DNA of 64,000 nucleotides, taken from Limnanthes douglasii subsp. nivea. Lineage: Eukaryota; Streptophyta; Magnoliopsida; Brassicales; Limnanthaceae. The DNA lies in NCBI GenBank assembly GCA_036936605.1, contig JAUPFV010000004.1, forward strand, positions 88,004,334-88,068,333. Reading direction: 5' to 3'. Every line of letters starts with the position of its first letter. Position 1 is the stretch's first letter. The position numbers and the translations under genes are program-made. Of the stretch, positions 45,041 to 57,599 are shown in pieces. A model generated the notes under the pieces. That model was not told the origin of the DNA, did not search any database, and saw nothing but the letters and a program-made list of their open reading frames with translations.

Positions 45041-47980
45041 CTAAGACTGAGCTTTTGAAGATGGCTCAGCCTCACTTGTCTTCTTCTTCTTCTTAGGATC
45101 GTCTTTCTCCTCATTTGGGCTCTCCCCGTAGTTCTCTTCTTCGTCAGAGGAGGAAGCACTAGAATAATCATGCAAGTCTTCATCAGCCATAGTGTGGAAG
45201 GGAAGGTCTTCGTACTCTACATGAAGCCACAAATCTCACAGGTTCCTCTTCGGGAACTTCTCATGAAAAAGCAAGACCATGTCCGACTTCACCTTGGCAT
45301 ACATTTCTTCTTGACTGTCTATTATATTGTTGGCATAAACATCGATCTTGGCCTGAATTTTGGCCTCTTGCTCCCTTAGCAGATCTGCTTTCTCCTCTGC
45401 AGCCTTGGACACTGTGTTCTCGAGCGCAATCTTGTCACTTGTCAAGTTGTGGATGACTTGATCCTTGGCCTTTGCCTCATCTTTTGAAGAGGTGAGATCT
45501 TTCTCTAATCCGGACAGCTTCTCCCGGAGCTCTTTGATAGTGTCTTCTAAAGTGGCAACCTTTGTGGTCCACCCCTCTTGGCTCTTATTTAGCTCCTCAT
45601 TTTCTCCTTTGAGAATGTCAGCATGTTGAGTGGCAGTAAGAAGATCATCGGACAGTCTCTCTTTGTCAGATTTGAGATCTTTGATAATATATGCCTGACC
45701 TCGAACTTGTTTCTCCGAAACAAGCACTGGCTGAACATTACTTAATATGGAGTGAGCTATAATATCCCTTTCACTTGAAACAGTAAAAGTCTTACCATTA
45801 AAAGTGACGGTGTTCGAAGTACTCGGAGGGAGGTAAGGCCCAGCAAAATCGTCTCTGGGAAGGTTTGCAAAATAGTCACCAAGTCCATTAAGCCCTGTGA
45901 TGTCAACACCATCAATGCTAAGGTCTCCTCCTCCAACCTCGTTAGTTTGAAAGTCACCAGGGATCTCCTCTACTCTTGTCGGATCAGTAGGGTCTACAGG
46001 GGGGAGAGGCTCCGGAGGCTGGAGAGAAAGTTCATCACCCCTGGAGGCCTTTTTCTTCTTAGCCTCCCTGTCCTTGCTGTCTGATCCCCGTTTTCGGTCT
46101 CTCTTAGGAACCCTTAGGGGTTTTGGGGATCTAACCTCTTCCCTAACACTTTCATGCTCTACCACTTCTAACAGAGCAGCATCAATCTGGCTTGGGGATG
46201 GCCCCTCTGGGTTTGTTGGAGCAGCCTCCTCCACCTCGGCAGGGTTAGCCTCACCTGGAACCTTCTTACCTTTCATTTTACTCAAGGCCTTGGCCCGGCC
46301 TCGCAAGTATAGCGACCTATCCGGTTCGTGTGTTCTCTTGAGAACTACATCCGGAGGGGTGGAGTGGTGAGTTCTTCCCAAGTCAAGTCCCTCCGGCCGG
46401 TAGTGTTCTAGAGGTGAGACCTTGCAAAATTGCCTCCTGTAAAAGCATCATGAAACTGATTCCCCCACTTTTCAGCAGCCCAAGTGTTGATCTTGGTACA
46501 AGTGGTCGGCCCGGACTTTAGATAGTCATTGAAGTCTTTGGGCAGCTCTATTAAGACAAAATACAAGACCAGTCAGTTTAGGCAAATTCGATAAAAGTAA
46601 AAATAAAAATATAAGGTAAGATCCTTACGATCACTCCTCCATCTGCTGGTGAGGAGACTCGGGTTGACTCCGGCTTTGATTTTCCTCCCATTCTCCCAAG
46701 CGTCGCTTACGAACAGGAATTGAGTCCTCCAATTTCTCTCTGACTCAAGCAGACCATCCATTGCTTTATAATTATCACCCATGTTGAAGTGATAGAAGAG
46801 AATGTGGTGGTTTCTGCAGAGACTGGCCACAGCTACGAATTCCTCCATTGGTAAAGGAATCCCAGAGAGCCTGGAGGTCATTATGCAGGCCATAAGTGTG
46901 TACCAGGCATTGGGGCTCAATTGACTAGGGCAGAGCTTGATGAGGTGGAAATACCTAACTATTTCCGGATCTAGGGGGAACCTTAAACCCCAGTTAAAAA
47001 GCTCAATGAAGATGACTATTTCACTGAGTTTGCAGTCCATTGGGGTTTCGGGGTCTATGGGGATTCTTATCTTTACGTTCTCCGGAATCCCCCACTTCGT
47101 ACGCATCCGGCCCAACTCGGCTGTATGGATGAAAGCATAGTTGATTTTCTGTAAAGCAAGAAGATATATAACGTTTACCTTGTGGAAGCAAGGTCCCACT
47201 TTTCCTTCGAGGATTTCTGGTAATTCTGGATGCCTAAGGCATGGCTTCTCTTTGCCCTTATCCTTCTCGGCAGCAGCAGCATCACTGGTCTGTCCAGAGG
47301 GTTCGGACTCGAATGGAGCCTCTTCGATAGAGTCCTCCATTATTGAGGAAGGGTTTTCAGTTTTCTTTGTGGGGGAGGGGGGAGTTTGGAGTTGGTTCAG
47401 TCTGACCTCCGGACTGATGAGCTTCAATACTCTCCTCGACTCTGTCCTCCGGCCGGGGCTCTGATATGATAGTTTCTCTTTGGGGGCTTGAGCCAGTGGC
47501 CTCCGGTCCGGACAGCCTGTCCTTGGGTACTTTCATGGGTGCTTCTGACACTGTACTGCTATCCTTGGCGCTTGATTTCGAAGGGGTGCCTTTGGAAGCC
47601 TGCCCTTTGACCAGCCGTCCTTTTCTTCGATCAACCAGTTTGTTGGGAGAAGTATCTACATCTGACCCCATAGCTATGAATGGGGAAGGTTTTTTGAAAC
47701 TAGTAACTGTTAAACCTGGTTCAACAGTGGGTTCTGACTCTTGAACCGATGAACCTGAGACGATAGGGGAAAGACTGGTTTGAAACAATCTCTTCGGTTT
47801 GACACTTTTTGTAGAAGAGGAACCCTGATCAGGCTATGTTGTCGAGGTTGCTGGTTTGTCGATGGGGGAAGTAGATAAGCCTGCTGCGATGCGCCTTTCC
47901 CTTTTAACTTTTTGTGCTTTTTCTAGTTCTGATAGATTGAGCCACCCACCTCTGATTAAAGCGTTCCTAGCCGTGAACAT
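45041..47980 (-). pseudogene. E2 antisense gene (aORF), two exons, decayed
   Basis: Homologue of the E1 and E3 aORFs. The likely start is ATG 47980 (RNALIRGGWLNLSELEKAQ). Exon 1 ends at 46629, the intron is 46548-46628 (GTAAGG...TAATAG, phase 1) and exon 2 starts at 46547. The conserved domain is FNWGLRFPLDPEIVRYF, CPSQLSPNAWYTLMAC, SRLSGIPLPMEEF. The exon-2 coiled coil is LKSDKERLSDDLLTATQ and KVATLEDTIKELREKLSGLE. The C-terminal DLWLHVEYEDLP is followed by an acidic tail (SSASSSDEEE). Breaks: a stop near 47835, a frameshift near 47360-47430, TAG near 46410 and TGA 45236-45238. Its N-terminus is unlike the basic one of E1 and E3. Confidence 0.75.
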
Positions 47981-48078
47981 AAACAACCAAAGTAAAGAAC
48001 TTGTGTTTGAGAGAGAAAGCTCTGAAAATTAGCAAAGTGAAAATGAAAGTGATAGTAAAACAGTGGAAAAGTGTGTTA

Positions 48079-48085
48079 ATTTATA
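48079..48085 (-). promoter_or_regulatory. TATA box of the E2 antisense gene
   Basis: CTATAAATTA on the minus strand, about 100 bp upstream of the aORF ATG at 47980. Confidence 0.5.
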
Positions 48086-48411
48086 GTAAACCCCAAAAAG
48101 AAGTTTTAATTCCTAGGAGAATTCGAAAGGATTTATAATGATTAAGAAATGGCACTGATGTCACCTTCATTTAATGAAGAGGTTGCTTTTTAGAAAAGGT
48201 GGGTGCAAAATTCGAGGTGAAAAAACGGCTGAAGTAACGAACCAGAGAGAGACACGTGTCCCATGAACTTTGGCAAAAAATCGTTTAGATTCAAAGAGCT
48301 TTTTTCAGTCCGGATAAAACTATGACACTATTCGGAGGACCTGTCCGGATGTAACTGTCACTAGCAATGGAGTGTTTTTCAGGTTTTGACAAAGGTTTTT
48401 GAACAAACACC

Positions 48412-48426
48412 TGAAAAAGGGGCTAC
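48412..48426 (+). other. E2 polypurine tract
   Basis: GAAAAAGGGGCTAC directly before the 3' LTR. Confidence 0.75.
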
Positions 48427-48815
48427 TGATGAGTCCGGATCCTGTTACCACTTCGGACAGGGTCAGTTCGGATATAGTCTACCTAACAGGACGATGACAG
48501 TTCAGACACCATCATTCATTGTGCTGTTCGAACAGAACTAAAGTACTTAAAACCTAATCACTTCTTGACTAAGCTGCTTGCTCTCCTACTAAGAACTCAT
48601 GGGTCCATTAAACATGACCCAAAAACCCATAAAGCTCAAATCTAAGGGTATAAATACCCAACCACCAACATTAAATGAGGGTAATGAAAATTAAATGCAA
48701 CCAGACTGCTTAATTCTCCCTCTACTCTCTACTCAAACATTAAATACACTAAAACTTCCACACAGATTTAAACAAAAATTACAAACTTACCCTCAAACAA
48801 AAATAAACCTCACCA
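48427..48815 (+). repeat. E2 3' LTR
   Basis: Partner of 27960-28356, with a 13-bp insertion and a 20-bp deletion relative to it. Confidence 0.92.
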
Positions 48816-50790
48816 AGTCTATCAATAAAGATAAGACAAGAATCATTACCTTAAACAAGTTACACCAGTACAGAATTCATGCATTGATGAGCTCCACTGG
48901 TTTTAGCAACTGATAGTCTCCCAACCTGCTATCTCGGTATCACCCTGCACAGAAATAACAAGGATAAGAGTTATAACCCTCTTCTTGACAAGATAAATGC
49001 AAAAGTTATGGAATGGGATTCAACATACTTATCCTATGGGGGAAGGCTTTCTTTGATCTCAACTATACTTATGTCTATAACTTACTATTGGATGCAAAAT
49101 TTAGTTATGACCTAACTGTATTATCAAAAGAATTGAAAGAATTTTTAATAGATTTTTATGGAGGTCTATATTTAATGGAAAAAAATGATACATTGGACTT
49201 CTTGGGATAAGTTGTGCTTTCCTTTTGAAGAGGGTGGACTGAATATCTGAAAATTAGCTGATATTCATGCCACTTTCTATCAAAATTTGTGGTTTGCTTA
49301 TAGGAAAAATGAGAGTCTCTGGTCTAGAATCATTAATGATATCTATAACAGAAACTCTCATCCTTTAAAAACTAAACGAAAGAAAGATGGATCTCTAATC
49401 TGGAAGCGCCTTATAGGTATCAAAGATGTGGCAGAGAGCAACATAAGATGGTTATTGGGGCGTGGTGATATTGATTTCTGGTCTGAGAATTGGCACCACT
49501 TGCCTCCAATCTTGGATCACAAGCTGCCTACCAACAACTAGTATCTTGAGGCTAGGGTGAATTCACTCTGGAAAGCTGGCTACTGGGACTTGGAGGCTCT
49601 ATCTAGCGTTGTTCCTCAAATACACAATGAACCAGATTAGAAAATTCAAAGTGGATCCCTCTAAAGTTGATGTTATGATCTGAGATTTATCTTTTGATCA
49701 CAATTTTAACATGAAATGCACTTGAAGCTCTATCAGGAAAACAAATAGACCTTCTCGTTTCTACAAAAAAATCTATGCTTCCATTACTCCAAGGAAGTTT
49801 TCATTCATTTTATGGAAGATTTAAAAAAAAAATTATTTCCGTTGACTCTGTTTTACAAAAAAGGCATTTGCACTTGGCTTCAAAATGCCAATTTTGCTTA
49901 ATAAGTGAAGATGTTAATCATCTATTTGTTAGCTGTGATTATGATTGGAGTATTTGGAGTCATTTCAGTAATCTTTTCAATTTAAGAATTGAAAGATTCA
50001 TGACTCTAAAGCATGTGGTCTATAATTGTTTTTGGTTTTCAACTAAAAAGGTCCATATCACCCACTCTTTACCAGCTATAATCTGCTGGGTGATATAGAA
50101 GAGTCGTAATACTACCAAATTTAAAAATTATGGCCTCAGTATTACTACTTCTATTTCTATTATCAACAAGACTATTCTGGGTTTTGACATTAATAATTTT
50201 CTCACCAGTAATCATTGGACTAATGCCAGTGAAGTTGGTCAAACATTAGGATGTCTTTCCCATGAAAAGCTTTGCAATAATATTAGTATTACTTATCGTA
50301 ATTGGGTTGCGCCTGTTGATGGCAGGATTAAGCTCAATGTGGACGTCTCATGCCTCATCAACGGTGAATCTTGTGGAGCCATGATTTCCAGGGACGAGGA
50401 AGGCTAAATCATTACTGGATCAAGTAATTTCTTTGGCAAGCTAACGCCTCTGGTTGCTGAAACCAGAGCGCTACTTGAGGGTCTCTTAATCTGCAAGTCC
50501 AGAAACTAGGTTAATATCGATATTGAAACAGACTATTCGACACTGGTTAACATTATTAAAAATCAGAAAAATCCTGCTTACCTTAAATCTCTTATTCCTA
50601 TTTGCAGAGATATTCTCCTCCCTTCTATGACCATTTCCTATATCTCTAGAGTCCAAAATAGGATCGCGGATTGGCTCAAAAAGTGGACATTGAAATGTAA
50701 AGAGAAATTATTGTTCTCTCATTTCAATGCCCCCAATCTGCTTCTGGCTATAGTGTTGCTCGTAAACCTTGGATTATGCTACATCTTTTC
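48816..50790 (+). pseudogene. LINE2, part after E2: RT end, zinc region, RNase H
   Basis: Resumes LINE2 RT (SYGGRLSLIST at about 49030), then YRKNESLWSRIINDIYNRN and IRWLLGRGDIDFWSENWHH. The zf-RVT region is FYGRFKKKIISVDSV...CQFCLISEDVNHLFVSC (49775-50098). The C-terminal RNase H is GRIKLNVDVSCL...ETRALLEGLLICKS and RVQNRIADWLKKWTLK (50320-50720). Many stops. No clear poly(A) or target duplication was found, so the ends are approximate. Confidence 0.78.
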
Positions 50791-51645
50791 TGTTTGATGA
50801 CTTTCTCATAAATTTGTTGGAAGTTCGTCTTTCTTTGCTGATGAAATCCAAATAATAAGCTTGTAAATTCGTTAAAAATTGTGTTGCTTTTAGAATGGCT
50901 TTGATGCTTTTGGAGTGGCTCTAATGTTTCGTGATGCTTCTGAAAAGGGATTGAAAATGAAATTGACTAGGGTTTGGACTCGATTTAGATTTATGGCTTA
51001 TCTTGTTGAATCGGTTGCTTTGATGGATATAATTGATGAAGATAATCCTAAATTTTCAATCAATTTCGATCATTTGAGGCTTGTTGATGAAAGGGTTTTT
51101 AGAGGTTTAGAGTTCTCGTTTTGTGTTAATAGACTTGGTGAGTCAAACTTTTGTAATTTTCTTATTCAAGTAATAAATGTCTCCTGCTTAGAAAAAAAAT
51201 TTGATGGTAGGACTAAATATATAGAGTACTTACCCCTTAAATTAAATTTGAAACAAAAAAAAAGTTTTGTTTCTAGATTAAAAATTAATTAAGTTCAAAT
51301 TTATGTTTGAAACTGGTTTAGAAAAAAAGTTCCAAGAAAAGAAAAAGGATAAAAATATTATTTCAATCAAGAAGATTTTTCTAAAAGCCCGAGGACAGTA
51401 AATTGACGGCGTTATAGCCTTAGTCAATGACGAAACCGAGCCTCATAAAACTACAAATAACAAGACATAGACCATTATATAGACTTGATTAAAACCATGT
51501 CATTCAAATTACACCAAAAACCAACAATGCAGACCAATATGCCAAAAAAACAAACATCCTGAAGTTCTAGTCTGCTTCCAAAATCACATCTCACACAGAC
51601 CAAAAAAGAAGCCAAGTCCACAAATCAAATTATCCTAATTTCGTC
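50791..51645. other. Spacer with one unrecognised open frame
   Basis: An open frame of 125 codons on the plus strand at 50915-51292 (start MALMFRDASEKGLKM) has no domain I recognise. The rest is AT-rich and holds the 3' flank of the lipid-transfer gene. It may be chance or a fragment. Confidence 0.3.
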
Positions 51646-53284
51646 TCAGAAACTATAGAACAATACAACTAATAAACCACTAATCAATGACCCGGCCGAG
51701 ATTGTGATAAAAGATGAGGCCGAATTCCCTGGAGCTGGAGCTGGGGCTGGGGCTTCCACCGTTGCTCCTTCCGACACTGAAGGAGCTCCTGGAAGTGGAA
51801 CAATAGTACCTGACATAGCTGAAAAAATAGGAAGAATACTTCTTTTTAAGATCACATAAGTACCAAACATAAAGACGATTATTTTCGAGATCGCAAACAC
51901 AAAGATCAATTCTTGCTTCCCTGTACACTTTAGAGTTATAACAGAATTTAGAAACAGACTTTAGTGGCCTGGGAAAATGCTTAATAAATCCAACAATGCT
52001 ACAGGTGGTTAAAACTCATTATGAAAGCTTTGAAGCTCGACTCAGACCAGATTCAGAATGAAAATGGAAAAGTAAATAGTTTATTGATTATCATTTACGA
52101 TAAAAGTCAATCGGATGAATGGCCTAACAGGTTAAACATATAAGGATTTACATGCGCGGAGACTAACTCTATCGAAAATGGATAGTCTAAGAGACTCACA
52201 ATAGTCGTAGGACTATATGACTAGAAAGTATATGTTCAGAACAGCCGAATATAATGTAACTACATGAAAATGTATGAATTTGTACAATAGAGGAGAATGG
52301 TTATACGTACAGGAGAGAGGAGCATGGTATAAGTACAAGAAAGAGGAGCATGGTATAAGACTTTACTAAAATGCAAAAATATAAGCACTTTTCAGAACTC
52401 CATATATGCCTGGTACCTTGGTTCATTAAAGTTAACCACCATCTATAAATATAACAGATGATGGAGTTTCAACTAAGGTTTGCATCAATGTATACAAACA
52501 ACTCTCGAAGATGATAGGCTAATATGACCACCATGATGTGCTACGAAAAGTAAACCCTCACCGATAACCAAGGGATGCTATAATTGTCACATCTACAAAG
52601 AAATTACCACAGATTCACTAAAGATATACTACCACATGATGTATGACAGTATTAGTATCACCTTTCAACCGGCTTACAGACAATAGTCTCTGATCGTGTT
52701 ACAGAAACACAGTAAACACAGTTATATATATAACAGTACAGTTAGAACTGATTCGCATGGACACTGATCATAGATTATTCATTAATTTAGGAAAAGAAAA
52801 GAAAGGAGCTCACCAGGGGCAGCAGCAGGAGGAAGAGACACTACAAGAACCACAAAGATAAAGAGATGAGTATACAATAAATCAACCGAACTAGACTAGA
52901 ATTGAAATGAAAAGTAGTGAGTAGTGAGAAATGGAACTGACATCCGCAGTTAGATGCAGAAGGAGCATTGATTTTGCAGGCAGCAGGGAGAGCGAGGGAT
53001 TTAGTGATATTCAAAGTGACACCAAAAGAAGCGCTGTTTTTGAAAGCTTCGCAGAGACAAGCAGCGTCAGTCTTCAGCACTGTTTTCAATCCGGAGCAGC
53101 AGGTAGGTTTAGGCTTTGCCTCTGTGCTGTCGCTCGAGACGTAGGACAAACAATCCGCCATGTTCATGCTTAGAGTCATGCAATCTATGCCTGGAGAAGG
53201 AGCTTTTGCGGATTCCACGGAACAGATGGAGATCATCATTACTACCACAAGTAACACCATTGTTGATTTCACTGCCATTGTCAT
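51646..53284 (-). CDS. GPI-anchored non-specific lipid-transfer protein (LTPG)
   Basis: A secreted eight-cysteine lipid-transfer protein held on the outer plasma membrane by a GPI anchor; LTPGs act in cuticular and wall lipid deposition. Three exons: 52942-53284, 52814-52840 (27 nt) and 51646-51818, with matching phases and GT-AG ends; intron 2 is long (995 nt). The signal peptide is [18 protein letters not shown]. The cysteine pattern C...C...CC...CxC...C...C is complete (DCMTLS, DCLSYV, TCCSGL, CLCEAF, ACKI, NCG). Exon 3 gives a Pro/Ala-rich linker ([16 protein letters not shown]) and a hydrophobic tail ([12 protein letters not shown]) as GPI signal. ATG 53284 and 53278 are both possible starts. 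A CT-rich leader lies upstream. Confidence 0.93.
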
Positions 53285-53831
53285 TTTTTTTAAGGCTTTT
53301 CTCTCTCTCTCTGATTTAGCTTCTTTCGGTTTCAGGTAGAGCCGTAGAGGTAGAAGTAGAGATAGAGAAGCGACCTTTTGAGTTCGAACCGAAGCAGTAA
53401 AAGAGAGTGTGTACGCGAAGACGAATAGTGTGAGAGTGGGCACACAAGTCGGTGTTATCATCACTACAGCATGCGATACGTGTCCTTTGGACATACAACT
53501 TTTGTTCTTATTACAATTTTAACCCTTTGTTTACCGACTTTCTCACAATTCTATTCGAACAAGTAGCAAACGGATCGGACCGACCTTAGACTATCCATAA
53601 TAAACCGAAACCCGATAAAGAAATGAGCCTATGAATATTATGGATTATTTCTTTATGAGAGTGGGCACACAAGTCGTGTAATTCTATTTAAACGTTCTAA
53701 TTCGCGGAATGGTATAGTGAGATCCGACTCATAAATTCTCCGCTCTTATTCCGTCAAAACCCGATCCTATAAACCTTACTCTTCATGTTTTGCTGAAATA
53801 AAATTAAAAAACGGCTGAAATAAATTTTAAA
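53285..53831. other. LTPG upstream region
   Basis: Promoter and 5' UTR of the LTPG gene, with a CTCTCTCTCTCT tract at 53300-53312, then AT-rich spacer. No other gene seen. Confidence 0.45.
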
Positions 53832-53840
53832 TTTTAAAAA
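53832..53840. repeat. MULE target-site duplication, left
   Basis: TTTTAAAAA, identical to 60444-60452. Nine bases is the typical Mutator duplication. Confidence 0.75.
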
Positions 53841-53960
53841 GCGAAATTGCACCTAAAGTACCCACTCAACTATTCTATTGTCACTTACTATCCAAGGTTT
53901 GATCAATTGTTACTTAATACCCAACTCAACTATCTTATTGTCACTTACAACCTAATATTA
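53841..53960 (+). repeat. MULE left end with internal direct repeat
   Basis: The terminal inverted repeat contains TACCCACTCAACTATTCTAT and TGTCACTTACTA; a similar block, ACCCAACTCAACTATCTTAT, follows about 58 bp later. Only the first has a counterpart at the right end (60405-60443). Confidence 0.65.
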
Positions 53961-54514
53961 TTTTAATACCCTAACTACTCTTAACCCACTATATAAACAT
54001 AATTTTCTGTTTTCTTTCTATTTTTTCTAGCTTTTTGAAGATTTGAATTTGTTAGCCGCTCTAACCACCTAACCCTACGAACCACCACGAAGACCGGTTG
54101 AAATCGCATTTTCCGGTGATCGGAAGCTGTTGAAGGTTTGTTTATTTATGTAGGTTGTGGTGTTAGTCCTGTCTAACCACTGTTTTCTACGTACAGGAGT
54201 TGATCGTGGTTTTTTGGAATATGTTGGCTTACAAGTAATCATGTTGCTTGCTTTTCAGGTAATTACCTACCGATTTCGAAGTTATTTATTGGTTTTCTCT
54301 GTTGAAATAGGATATATTCTACTGTTTTTAGACGCCATTGTCTGATTTCGAGCTTTTCTCTGTTTTTTTTGGTTATAGTGATCTGTTATTGTTTGTTTAA
54401 TATTGTTCGTTATATACTTATGTCCTTGTTTTTTGATGTTATACACTAATTTTGTAGTGCTTTAGTTTTTTATTTCATGTGTAGATTACGAGTTTTAGTT
54501 GTCCAGGCCTTACA

Positions 54515-54860
54515 CTAAAGATGCGAATTGTTTGTGTATTTGATGAGAAAGATGTTAATTGTATGATCAATTCGCATGGTGACATGCGAATCACATGAAC
54601 AAAGTTTACATACGTTTCACATGTTAGGATGCGAACTATGTGAAACTATAGAGTAGTGTGTGTTCAAACAAATACCAGGACTTTAGAGAATTTTTTACAC
54701 AGTTCGCATGTTATGATGCGAACTATTTATAACTTTTTAGAGTATTGTGCATCGAAACAAATATTAGGACTTTTTTTACACACAAATATCAGGACAAGGT
54801 GCGAATTGCTCGATGTATGTATACACAATTCGCACGTTAGGATGCGAATTGTTTAATGCA
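54515..54860. repeat. TGCGAA/TTCGCA dyad cluster 1
   Basis: Several copies of a (C)AATTCGCA-N8-TGCGAATTG dyad, e.g. 54570-54590, 54699-54724 and 54825-54851, plus single half sites, directly upstream of the transposase gene. Confidence 0.8.
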
Positions 54861-54926
54861 GTAGTAAATAATTTGCACATAGTTTTGTGACTAATAACTA
54901 ATAACTTGTTCTGTCCAGGGTAAGAG

Positions 54927-57476
54927 ATGTCCAAATCACGAGTTTGTATTTTTAAATATGGTCACCAAACCGCAATTGTGCCTTTCACGGAGTTTGAAAG
55001 CTTTCAAAGTATCCAAGCTTATATAGATAACACATGGGAGGATCTTGCCACAGGTGACTACCTAATTACCTACTCCTGTGGGGATCACAATAATTGTTTC
55101 TTTAATAACCAGAATGATTTTGTTGGGTTGGTGTTATATCTTGATTTGGAGCGTTTAAAACGGGTTAGTTTTCTCATCGAACAGCACGTCTTTGATAAGG
55201 GTTCTGGTAATAAAAGTTCTGTTGATAAGAGCTCTGGTGGTAAGGATTGTGGTGTAAAGCGTAAAAAGCATAGCTTGATTTTGGGAGAACCATCTCCCAA
55301 TCAACTAGTTAGCAGGGAGAGTTGTAACGGTTTAATTAATTTATATCAGAGAAAAAAACAACTTGCTACTGCTGGTTGGGCTGATGCTATTACAGGAGTG
55401 GGTCAAGCTTTTGAAGAAGGTGCTGCCGGTCTGAGGTTATCTTTGTGCAAGTTTGCGTTAGAGCATGGTTTTTCTTTTAAATACCTACACAACACAGCAA
55501 ATAAGATCACTGCTTATTGTGAAAATAAGTTCACAAGTGGGTGCAAATGGAGGTTTTATGCATCTATTGACTCAAGCACCAGCTTGATGACGATTAAGAA
55601 GTATGTCCCGCACCATACTTGCAGTCCTGTTTTATCCCAGAAGCATAAGCATAAGCGGCACATGCATTTGACATCAGATTTGATTGCAGAGGAAATTCAG
55701 GATTCTCTACGGACCTGTCATTCGTTGACAGCCAAAATCATACAATCGACTGTCAAACAAGATTACGGTCTTGACATCTCTTATCGTTTGTCATGGAATG
55801 CTTTAGAGAAGGCTAGGAGGGGAGTTTTTGGAGATAGTTCAAGTTCTTTTAGTTTACTCAGCGGATACTTCAAACGCTTGAAGAGTCAGGATATTACTTC
55901 AGACTGCCAGTTGGAGTTGTCAGTTGGAAACCGATTCAAGCGCTGTTTTGTAGCATTCGGTTCGTCCCTTTGGGGTTTTCATTCATGCCATCCAATGTTG
56001 TTTATCGATGGAACCCACTTATATGGCAAGTACAAGGGTACCTTGCTCACTGCTGTAGCAAAGGACGGAAACAACGGTTAGTTACATTTATCTAGTTAAT
56101 CTGAATAATATTTTTGTGTGAAAATGCTGATGCAATTCGTATCGGAGGCTGCGAATTAAGCAGTGTTATGATCTTAACCTTTCGCATCCTGTGCTGTGAA
56201 CTAGGTATTATCTGAAACTGTACTTACATCGCAGCTTGAGTTAGGTATTATTTGAAGTTGTCACAAACAATTCGCATGCCAGGCTGCGAATTCCATGTAT
56301 GAGCATTTAAAATGTCCCACATAATTCGCATGACAAGCTGCGACTTGTTTGTTCCAGGACAGCATGCGAATTGTTTACAATTTTTAACACTTTGGGTACT
56401 GTTGTAGTGTTCATTTGATCTGCCTTTTTCTAGGACTATTCCCTGTTGCTGTTGGTGTAGTTAACATTGAAGATTGTGACAATTGGATGTGGTTTTTGGG
56501 GTGTTTGAAACCACATTTTCTGGATCACCATATCACATTTATTTCAGACCGTCATTCTGGTATCGTTAATGTTGTTTCTGTCTTGTATCCAAACTGCTAT
56601 CATGCGTACTGTTATTTCCATCTCATGCAGAATTTGAAGGCCAAATTGGAACATACTAACAGATACTATAAAAAAAGGATATTGAGTTTCTTCCATCGTC
56701 TTGCTTATGCTCCCAGTCAAGAGCTTTATAAAGATATACTAACGGTTTTTCTATGTGAAGATGGTGACAGAATGAGTGATTTTCTTGCAAATTTACCCCC
56801 TAAAAAGTATGCACGGGCTTACGTAAAAGGGAAGCGATACGGCTCTATGGCTTCTACGGCAGCTGAATCGTTTAACAATCAGATTAAAAAATATTGCGGC
56901 CTACCTATTGTTGAGTTTATTGATTGGATTAGAGTCTTGCTTATGACTCAAGTTTCACGGAGATATGAAGAAGGTCTCAGTTGGAGTACTAATTTGGTTC
57001 CCGAGTACGAGAAGAAGCTAAAGCATAATGTTGACATGTGCCGAACTTGGGTAGTACGTAAGTCCTCTACCGTCATGTTCGAAGTCTTTTCCAATCATGT
57101 GGCTGTTGTTAATCTGTAGGATTTCAAGTGTTTATGCGGATCATGGCAACAAGAGTGTTTTCCATGTCCTCATGCTTTAGCGGCATTACAATACACCGAC
57201 CAAGATCCATTGACTGTAATAGAACCCTTCTTTACGGTTAAGAATTATAGGGAAAGTTACTCTTTCAGCATACCAGCTATAACTGATTTCGGGGAAGGGT
57301 CCAGCGTTAACGATCCTTCTTTTGTTGAAGTTCTGCCTCCGAACGTTAAGAGACGCTCCGGAAGGCCTAAGAAAAAGTGAATCCCTTCTAGAGGAGAAAT
57401 CTCAACCAAGCAGTTGAGGTGTGACTGATATTCGAAATCAAGCCAGAACCGGAGGACTTGTGATGTTCCAGTTTAA
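54927..57476 (+). pseudogene. MULE transposase
   Basis: Exon 1 is 54927-56076 from ATG, intron 56077-56433 and exon 2 begins 56434; phase is kept. The N-terminus is a PB1-like/variable region, then the DNA-binding domain (residues 165-225, CKFALEHGFSFKY, SGCKWRFYAS, YVPHHTC). The MULE core has MLFIDGTHLYGKYKG (first Asp about residue 361), ITFISDRHSGIVN (second Asp) and YHAYCYFHLMQNLKAKL. The SWIM finger is CLCGSWQQECFPCPHAL. A C-terminal RRSGRPKKK and zinc-knuckle-like C...NRRTC end the protein. Three in-frame stops break it: TAG 57117, TGA 57378 and TGA 57426. The TGA at 57378 fits a CGA codon changed by one C-to-T; the others may be similar. Confidence 0.88.
56130..56380. repeat. TGCGAA/TTCGCA dyad cluster 2 (in the transposase intron)
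   Basis: At least four dyads, e.g. AATTCGCATGCCAGGCTGCG at about 56268 and AATTCGCATGACAAGCTGCG at about 56323. They lie inside the intron and stop at the exon border. Confidence 0.8.
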
Positions 57477-57599
57477 GGACAATCCGTGTTGTGGACAATT
57501 CTGGTTGGTCAGATCACATTTATTTGTAGTACTGTTATTGTTCTGTACAGCAAACTAAACATTTTTACATTCTTGTGTTTTGTAATGCTATTATTAGAG

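Larger units (their letters stand above)
27960..48815 (+). mobile_element. Tat-lineage Ty3/Gypsy retrotransposon E2, split by E3
   Basis: LTRs are 27960-28356 (397 bp) and 48427-48815 (389 bp), both TGATGAG...CTCACCA. The 5-bp duplication AGTCT is perfect. Without E3 and one copy of E3's duplication, E2 is about 10.4 kb. Internal order is primer-binding site, gag, protease, RT, RNase H, archaeal RNase H, integrase, conserved box, antisense gene and polypurine tract. The LTRs differ by many substitutions plus two indels of 13-20 bp, so E2 is older than the E3 nested in it. Confidence 0.93.

Noticed and set aside
52841..53494. Extended 217-codon reading of the LTPG exon 1
   Set aside because: The upstream part lacks similarity and the signal peptide follows ATG 53284; the downstream part runs into the intron (GT at 52941).
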